NCBI RefSeq assembly: GCF_900104025.1
Contig: NZ_FNIQ01000003.1
Span: forward strand, 124,001 to 188,000
Reading direction: 5' to 3'
DNA from: Geodermatophilus sp. DSM 45219
GTDB taxonomy: Bacteria > Actinomycetota > Actinomycetes > Mycobacteriales > Geodermatophilaceae
DNA: 64,000 bases
Part shown: piece after piece, positions 59,050 through 64,000 of the stretch
How positions within the stretch are numbered: position 1 is the stretch's first letter
How the letters are laid out: each line of letters starts with the position of its first letter
Position numbers and translations under genes: made by a program
The notes under the pieces: generated by a model
Told to the model about the DNA's origin: nothing
Databases searched by the model: none
The model's input: the letters and a program-made list of their open reading frames with translations, nothing else

Positions 59050-61323
59050 TCAGAGGTCCAGCACCAGCCGGTCCGTGCGGGCACGCGAGACGCAGATCAT
59101 CATGCAGTCGTTCGCCTCCCTCTCCTCGTCGGTGAGGACCGAGTCCCGGTGGTCGGGCACGCCCTCGAGGACGCCGGTCTCGCAGGTGCCGCAGGTGCCC
59201 TCGGCGCACGAGGAGAGGACGCCGACCCCCGCCTCCTCGACGACCGACAGGATCGACCGGTCCGGCGGCACGGTCAGGGTGCGCTCGCTGCGCTCCAGCA
59301 CGACCTCGAACGCCTCGGCCCGCGCCGGCTCGGCCTGCGGCCGGGGCGCGAACCGCTCCACGTGCAGCGCACCGCGGGGCCAGCCGGCGCAGCGCCGCTC
59401 GACCGCCGCCAGCAGCGGCTCGGGGCCGCAGCAGTAGACGAGCGTGTCCGGCCGGGGGGTGCCGAGCAGCCCGTCGAGGTCCAGCAGCCCGGTCTCGTCC
59501 TGGGGGCGCACCGACACCCGGTCGCCGTACCGCGCGAGCTCGTCGAGGAAGGCCATGGACGCCCGGCGCCGGCCGCCGTAGACGAGCTCCCAGTCGGCGC
59601 CCGCCGCCTCCGCGGCCCGGATCATCGGCAGGACCGGCGTGATGCCGATGCCGCCGGCGATGAACAGGTACCGGGGCGAGGACACCAACGGGAAGTTGTT
59701 GCGCGGCCCGCGCACCCGCACCCGGTCGCCGACGGACAGCCGGTCGTGCACGAACCGCGAGCTGCCGCGGCCGTCCGGGTCGCGCAGGACGCCGAGCCGG
59801 TACCCGTGGTGGTCGGCGGGGTCGCCACACAGCGAGTACTGCCGGGTGGGTGCCCCGTCGAGGACCAGGTCGACGTGCGCCCCCGGTTCCCAGGCCGGCA
59901 GCGGGCGGTCACCGGTCTCACGCAGGTCCAGGGAGACGACCCCGTCGGCCTCCTCCCGCTTGGCGGCCACCAGCGCCTCGGCCTCGAACTCCGAGGTGGC
60001 GAGGGTGACGGTCGTCGTCCGGTGGGAGACGGCCTCCACGTGCGGACGGCGTCCGTCCCGGCCGAAGGTGATCGGCAGGTTCTCCCAGACGTACATGTTG
60101 GGCGAGCTGGGGTAGAACGTCGGCGGGCCGGCCGGCTGGTAGTCGCCCAGGACGGGCAGCGCCTCCTCCAGCGCGATCCGCGCCTCCAGGCGGGCCAGCG
60201 GCGCGCCCAGGCACCCGTGCACGCCCTCCCCGAAGCCGAGGTGCCGGCCCCGTGGCCTGGTGATGTCGAAGGTGTCCGGGTGGGGGAACTGGCGCTCGTC
60301 GCGGTTGGCGGCCCCGGGGACCAGCACGACCCGCCCCCCGGCCGGGATGGTGACCCCGTGCAGGGTGACCTCGCGCGACGTCGTCCGGGCGGTGAGCTGC
60401 AGCGGCGTGATGAGGCGCATGGCCTCCTCGACCGCGGCCGGGATGAGCGACGGGTCGGCCTGCAGCAGCGCCCGCTGGTCGGGGTTCTCCGCGAGCAGCG
60501 TGAACAGCGTGCCGGCCAGCCCGGCGGTCGACTCCACCCCGCCGAGGAAGAGGATCATCATCAGGCCGCTGACCTCGGAGTTCGGCGTGACCTGCGCGTC
60601 CACGAACGGCACCCCGTCTACGTCGGCGTGCACGAACTCCGTGAGCAGGTCGTCGCGCCCGTTGCGGCGGCGCTCCTCCAGCAGGTCGATGAAGAACTGC
60701 TGCACCCCGGCAGTGGCCGCCTTCGCCACCGGGGTGAGGTGCGGCGTGCCGGGCACCCGGTCCTTGAGCTCGTGGGTCCAGCGCTCCAGCTGGTCCCGCC
60801 GCGCCCGCTCCACGGGGTCCTCGGCGTGCCGGCTCGGCAGGCCCATGAGGTGGAAGAACACGTCGAAGGGCATGGGCCAGGCCAGCTCCTGGGCGATGTC
60901 CACCGTTGCACGACCCCCCGCGCCGCGGTCCCGCCAGGAGGCGACCAGCTCGCGCACCACGGCGCGGACGCCGTCCTCGAGGCCGGCGATCCGGCGGGGC
61001 AGGAAGTACGGCTGCACCACCGAGCGCACCTGGTCGTGCCGGGGGTTGTCCATGCTCCCGATCGACCCCGGGGGGACCTGCTCCAGGCGGCTGTCGTCGA
61101 TGTCCATGCCCTCGAAGCTGCGGAACGTGTCCGCGTCGAGGATGGCCGCCCGGACGTCCTCGAAGCGGGTCAGGACCCACCATCCCCACCGCTCGCTGCG
61201 GTACACGGGTGCCTCGTCGCGCATCCGGCGGTAGGTCCCGAACGGGTCGGACGTGTAGAAGTCCGGCCGGAACGGGTCGTAGTCCAGCGCGGGGGTGAGC
61301 GGGGCGGTGGCGGTCTCGGCCAT
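59050..61323 (-). CDS. Self-sufficient cytochrome P450 fused to a phthalate-dioxygenase-type reductase
   Basis: 757 aa in CYP116B-like order. P450 part (1-430): I-helix GGVESTAG (261-268), EEAMR (ExxR, Glu300-Arg303) and heme loop FGEGVHGCLGAPLA with Cys371. Reductase part: FMN motif RQYSL (494), NAD motif GGIGITPVLPM (557) and a plant-type [2Fe-2S] site CAEGTCGTC with Cys706, 711, 714 and Cys744. It takes electrons from NAD(P)H to the heme in one chain, hydroxylating or O-dealkylating a small substrate. A perfect palindrome lies 31 nt before the start; context suggests a sugar or inositol-related substrate. Confidence 0.92.
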   Translation of the reverse strand: MAETATAPLTPALDYDPFRPDFYTSDPFGTYRRMRDEAPVYRSERWGWWVLTRFEDVRAAILDADTFRSFEGMDIDDSRLEQVPPGSIGSMDNPRHDQVRSVVQPYFLPRRIAGLEDGVRAVVRELVASWRDRGAGGRATVDIAQELAWPMPFDVFFHLMGLPSRHAEDPVERARRDQLERWTHELKDRVPGTPHLTPVAKAATAGVQQFFIDLLEERRRNGRDDLLTEFVHADVDGVPFVDAQVTPNSEVSGLMMILFLGGVESTAGLAGTLFTLLAENPDQRALLQADPSLIPAAVEEAMRLITPLQLTARTTSREVTLHGVTIPAGGRVVLVPGAANRDERQFPHPDTFDITRPRGRHLGFGEGVHGCLGAPLARLEARIALEEALPVLGDYQPAGPPTFYPSSPNMYVWENLPITFGRDGRRPHVEAVSHRTTTVTLATSEFEAEALVAAKREEADGVVSLDLRETGDRPLPAWEPGAHVDLVLDGAPTRQYSLCGDPADHHGYRLGVLRDPDGRGSSRFVHDRLSVGDRVRVRGPRNNFPLVSSPRYLFIAGGIGITPVLPMIRAAEAAGADWELVYGGRRRASMAFLDELARYGDRVSVRPQDETGLLDLDGLLGTPRPDTLVYCCGPEPLLAAVERRCAGWPRGALHVERFAPRPQAEPARAEAFEVVLERSERTLTVPPDRSILSVVEEAGVGVLSSCAEGTCGTCETGVLEGVPDHRDSVLTDEEREANDCMMICVSRARTDRLVLDL

Positions 61324-61353
61324 GTGGGTCTCCGCGGTCGGGAGCGGCTCGGT

Positions 61354-61367
61354 TTGAAGCGCTTCAA
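61354..61367. promoter_or_regulatory. LacI-type operator before the P450 gene
   Basis: TTGAAGCGCTTCAA, a perfect 14-bp palindrome 31 nt upstream of the P450 ATG. It matches the operator at 62545 in 12 of 14 positions. GCGCTT centres are typical of LacI/CcpA-family sites. Confidence 0.7.
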
Positions 61368-61466
61368 GACTTACGGGTGACCGACGCCACTGTCAACTCG
61401 TTGTCAGGACAAACCCCGGCCTGGCACGGCCTGGCGGCATCCCGCACGAGCTCGCCGATGCGGGGT

Positions 61467-62486
61467 TCAGTCCCCTCCCGGCGGCGGACCGGTCGTCCCC
61501 CGTACGACCAGCCGCGGGGGGACGACGACCTCGCGGTGCTCGGTGCGACCGCCGTCCAGCCGCTCGACCACCGCGGCGACCGCGTGCCGCATCAGCTGCC
61601 GGGACTCCTGGCTGACCGTGGTCAGGTCGACGTGCGCCAGCCGCGAGAGGGGGCTGTCGTCGTAGCCCACCACCGAGACCCGGCCCGGGACGTCCACCCC
61701 GCTGCGCAGCAGCGCGTCGAGCAGGCCCACGGCGGAGGCGTCGTTGTAGGTCACGACCGCGGTCGGGGGCGCGTCCGACCCGAACAGCGTCCGCGCCGCC
61801 CGCGCGCCGGACGCCTCGCCGGAGTCCCCCTCCACGACCCGCACCTGCCGCCCGAGCCGGTGCCCGCGCATGGCCCGCTGGTAGCCGCGCCGCCGGCCGG
61901 CCGCGATGACCCCGGGCCCCCCGTCGACGTGGGCGATGCGGCGGTGCCCGAGGCCGACGAGGTGGTCGACGGCCTGCGCGACGCCCTCCTCGTCGGCGAC
62001 CCGGACGACGTCGACACCGGCCGAGGGCACCGGGCGGCCGACGGCCACCACCGGGAGCTGCCGGTCCAGCGCGCTCAGCCGCGAGGCCGGGGCCTCCGGG
62101 CCGAGCAGCACGAGGGCCTCGCAGCGCGAGTCGAGCAGCGTCTCGACCGCCCGCGCCTCGTCCCGGCTCCGGGTCACGGTGCTCAGCACCAGGTCGTACC
62201 CGTGCTCCTCGGCCGCCTCGTGGACGTCCTCCACGAGCTGGGCGTGGAAGGTGCTGCGCACGTCCATCAGGACGCCGATGAGCCCACTGCGCCGGCGGGC
62301 CAGCAGGCTGGCCGCGCGGTCGGGCCGGTATCCCAGCCGGCCCGCCGCGTCCAGCACGCGCTCGCGGGTGGCACCGCTGGGCCCCGGGGCACCACGCAGC
62401 ACCAGCGACACCGTCGCCGGGGACACCCCCGCCTCGGCCGCGACGTCCTGCAGCCGGGGACGACGCGCCGACTCCTCTGCACTCAG
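61467..62486 (-). CDS. LacI-family regulator 2
   Basis: 339 aa if translation begins at CTG 62486; GGAGGAGG lies about 8 nt upstream of it. Starting at GTG 62426 would cut the HTH (RLQDVAAEAGVSPATVSLVLRGAPG) in half, and no ATG/GTG/TTG precedes it in frame. The ligand domain has IGVLMDVRSTFHAQLVEDVHEA and VSVVGYDDSPLSRLAHVDLTTVSQ and is a close paralog of LacI 1 (both contain RCEALVLLGP and HVDGG). Likely controls the P450 and the divergent dehydrogenase via the two 14-bp palindromes. Confidence 0.85.
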   Translation of the reverse strand: MSAEESARRPRLQDVAAEAGVSPATVSLVLRGAPGPSGATRERVLDAAGRLGYRPDRAASLLARRRSGLIGVLMDVRSTFHAQLVEDVHEAAEEHGYDLVLSTVTRSRDEARAVETLLDSRCEALVLLGPEAPASRLSALDRQLPVVAVGRPVPSAGVDVVRVADEEGVAQAVDHLVGLGHRRIAHVDGGPGVIAAGRRRGYQRAMRGHRLGRQVRVVEGDSGEASGARAARTLFGSDAPPTAVVTYNDASAVGLLDALLRSGVDVPGRVSVVGYDDSPLSRLAHVDLTTVSQESRQLMRHAVAAVVERLDGGRTEHREVVVPPRLVVRGTTGPPPGGD

Positions 62487-62544
62487 GACGACCGCCCTCC
62501 TCCCTTGACACGACCGTCACACCCTGCTGTGATCGGCGCCATCA

Positions 62545-62558
62545 TTAAAGCGCTTTAA
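62545..62558. promoter_or_regulatory. LacI-type operator before the third dehydrogenase
   Basis: TTAAAGCGCTTTAA, a perfect 14-bp palindrome between divergent LacI 2 and the dehydrogenase gene. Same centre as the site at 61354; probably bound by LacI 2 for auto- and pathway control. Confidence 0.7.
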
Positions 62559-62638
62559 GAACGTCCGGGCGACTCGCCAGCGCGCAGCGTGCCACGTCGG
62601 CGGGATCGCGCCCGCCGCACCGCCGAAGGGGAACAGCC

Positions 62639-63895
62639 ATGTCACTCCAGCCACTGTCCGTGGCGGTGGTCGGGGCCGGGATGGCCGGTCGCAGCCACGC
62701 CGCCGGCTACCGCCAGGTGAACACCGTCTTCGGCGAGGGTCTGCCGCCCGTCCGGCTGGCCGCGATCGCCGACGCCAACGAGCAGCTCGCCCGGGACGCG
62801 GCCCGCCGCTACGGGTTCGAGCGGGCGGTGCCCAGCTGGGAGGAGGTCGTCGAGGACCCCTCCATCGACGCGATCAGCATCGTCGTCGGCAACTCCCTGC
62901 ACCGGCCGATCGCCGAGGCGGCCATCGCCGCCGGCAAGCACGTGCTCTGCGAGAAGCCGCTGGCCGGCTCGATGGAGGACGCGCAGGCGATGGTCGCCGC
63001 CGAGCAGTCCGCGGACGTGGTGACCGCCGTCGGCTACACCTACCGCCGGTCCCCGGCGATCGCCGCCATCCGCGACCACGTGCACGACCGCGAGCTGGGT
63101 GAGCTGACCCTGTTCGACGGCCGCTACTGGTGCGACTACGCCTGCGACCCGCGCGGCCCGCTGACCTGGCGGTACAGGGGCGGACCCGGCAGTGGTGCCC
63201 TCGGCGACATCGGGGCCCACGTCATCGACGTCGGCCAGTTCCTGTGCGGGCCGGTCGTGTCGGTGTCCGGAGCGGTGCTGTCCACCCAGATCGCCGAGCG
63301 GCCGCTGCCGCTCGGCGCCGTGGTCGGCCACCACGCCGCCCCGGTGAGCGAGGAGACGGGCGAGGTCGAGAACGAGGACACCGCCGTGTTCACGGCCCGG
63401 TTCGAGTCGGGCCTGTCCGCGTCGTTCTCGGTGTCACGCACCGCCTTCGGCATGCCCAACGGGCTGGCCTTCGACGTGTACGGGCTGGACGGACGCGCCT
63501 CGTTCGACTGGCACCGGCCCTCGGAGTACCTCGTCGACGACCGTCAGCCCGAGGCCCGCACCCGCGGCGTCCGGCAGGTCATCGTCGGCCCGCAGATGCC
63601 CTACGTCGCCGGCGGCTACCCCATGGAGGCGCCGGGCGTGGGCGGCGGCAACGCCGAGATGTTCGTCTACCAGTGCCGCGCCTTCCTGGACCAGATCGTC
63701 GGCACCCCCGACCCGCTGCCGCGCAACGCCACCTTCGCCGACGCCCTGCACACCATGCAGATCGTCCAGGCCGTCGTCGAGTCCGCGCAGTCCGACGGCG
63801 CCCCTGTCGAAGTCGCGCCTGTCGAAGTCGCCCCCGTGCCCTCTGCCGCGCCGGTCGAGACCGCGGCCCCGGCCGTTCCCGCTCCCCCCGCCTGA
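62639..63895 (+). CDS. Gfo/Idh/MocA oxidoreductase
   Basis: 418 aa. VAVVGAGMAGRSHAAGYRQV, GKHVLCEKPLAGSMEDA, TYRRSPAIAAI and GALGDIGAHVIDVGQFL with the catalytic His. The C-terminus has a duplicated APVEVAPVEVAP and a Pro/Ala tail that other family members lack. It belongs to the larger family subset with an extended substrate loop. Starts 80 nt after the operator; the next gene begins 40 nt downstream. Confidence 0.88.
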   Translation: MSLQPLSVAVVGAGMAGRSHAAGYRQVNTVFGEGLPPVRLAAIADANEQLARDAARRYGFERAVPSWEEVVEDPSIDAISIVVGNSLHRPIAEAAIAAGKHVLCEKPLAGSMEDAQAMVAAEQSADVVTAVGYTYRRSPAIAAIRDHVHDRELGELTLFDGRYWCDYACDPRGPLTWRYRGGPGSGALGDIGAHVIDVGQFLCGPVVSVSGAVLSTQIAERPLPLGAVVGHHAAPVSEETGEVENEDTAVFTARFESGLSASFSVSRTAFGMPNGLAFDVYGLDGRASFDWHRPSEYLVDDRQPEARTRGVRQVIVGPQMPYVAGGYPMEAPGVGGGNAEMFVYQCRAFLDQIVGTPDPLPRNATFADALHTMQIVQAVVESAQSDGAPVEVAPVEVAPVPSAAPVETAAPAVPAPPA

Positions 63896-63935
63896 CGCCC
63901 CCCGTGGCGACCGACTCCACCGAAAGGCTGCTCCC

Positions 63936-64000
63936 ATGGCTCTCAAGCTCGGCGCCTACACCGCCTGCCTGCACGACCGACCGCTGGAGCAGGCCCTCGA
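63936..64000 (+). CDS. Sugar phosphate isomerase/epimerase, 3' end outside window
   Basis: ATG 63936 begins MALKLGAYTACLHDRPLEQAL, matching the start of TIM-barrel sugar isomerase/epimerase proteins. It is truncated by the window edge after about 21 residues and probably forms an operon with the dehydrogenase. Confidence 0.6.
   Translation, partial: MALKLGAYTACLHDRPLEQAL

Noticed and set aside
1..64000. CRISPR arrays, insertion sequences or prophage genes
   Set aside because: No regular spacer-repeat pattern, transposase or phage structural motif was recognised on either strand.

Overview
The window is very GC-rich and densely coded, with many GTG starts, long runs of ATGA/GTGA stop-start overlaps and almost no A/T-rich intergenic DNA. 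The gene content points to a high-GC actinobacterium: mycothiol-type ArsC with Acr3, a DUF222/HNH gene with an actinobacterial-type SOS box, a complete actinobacterial inositol cluster, a GntR/HutC regulator, and GGDEF/EAL proteins. It resembles the Geodermatophilaceae (Blastococcus, Geodermatophilus, Modestobacter); that placement is inference, because there is no 16S or marker gene in the window. I see no phage, insertion sequence or CRISPR array.

Layout. Positions 1-7.2 kb hold a subtilisin-like protease (5' end outside the window), a CofE-like protein, an EAL protein, a DUF1059 protein and a frameshifted DUF222-HNH gene. Positions 7.4-15 kb (minus strand) hold a tightly overlapping set: processive GT2 glycosyltransferase, exosortase/archaeosortase-like membrane protein, ATP-grasp enzyme, UDP-GlcNAc 2-epimerase and HAD phosphatase. 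Two tandem secreted paralogs with nearly identical C-terminal sorting signals and a PIG-L deacetylase follow. This looks like a surface glycan and protein-anchoring locus and is the best candidate for an undescribed system. Positions 15-18.1 kb hold a GGDEF-EAL protein and an MFS transporter. Positions 18.4-24.6 kb form a metal/arsenic island: a 21-residue Cys-rich peptide, MerR, two ArsR, a flavoprotein, an MFS pump, ArsC and Acr3, with a potassium channel gene that has lost its 5' end at the border.

Positions 24.6-45.3 kb are mixed housekeeping: slipin, TSUP permease, tRNA-Lys, a Rieske-DUF2231 fusion, GtrA, a metallophosphoesterase, lipoproteins, tRNA-Glu/Asp/Phe, GNAT, a class A PBP, a GMC oxidoreductase / AMP-ligase / beta-lactamase-fold operon and an M23 peptidase. 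Positions 45.5-55.8 kb carry a GntR regulator divergent from a complete myo-inositol catabolic operon (iolC, an aldolase of the Cgl0158 type, iolB, iolD, iolE, iolG, an IolH-like isomerase, mmsA/iolA), with no transporter in the window. Positions 56-64 kb extend the theme: a second isomerase/dehydrogenase pair with a divergent LacI regulator, then a self-sufficient P450-reductase fusion, a second LacI regulator, a third dehydrogenase and the start of another isomerase. Matching perfect 14-bp palindromes lie before the P450 and before the third dehydrogenase.

Between genes there is a family of at least four imperfect-palindromic repeats (about 33.2, 43.9, 48.3 and 59.0 kb), mostly between convergent genes, and one of them supplies the C-terminus and stop codon of a LacI gene. 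All function calls come from reading motifs and context; no database search was possible.
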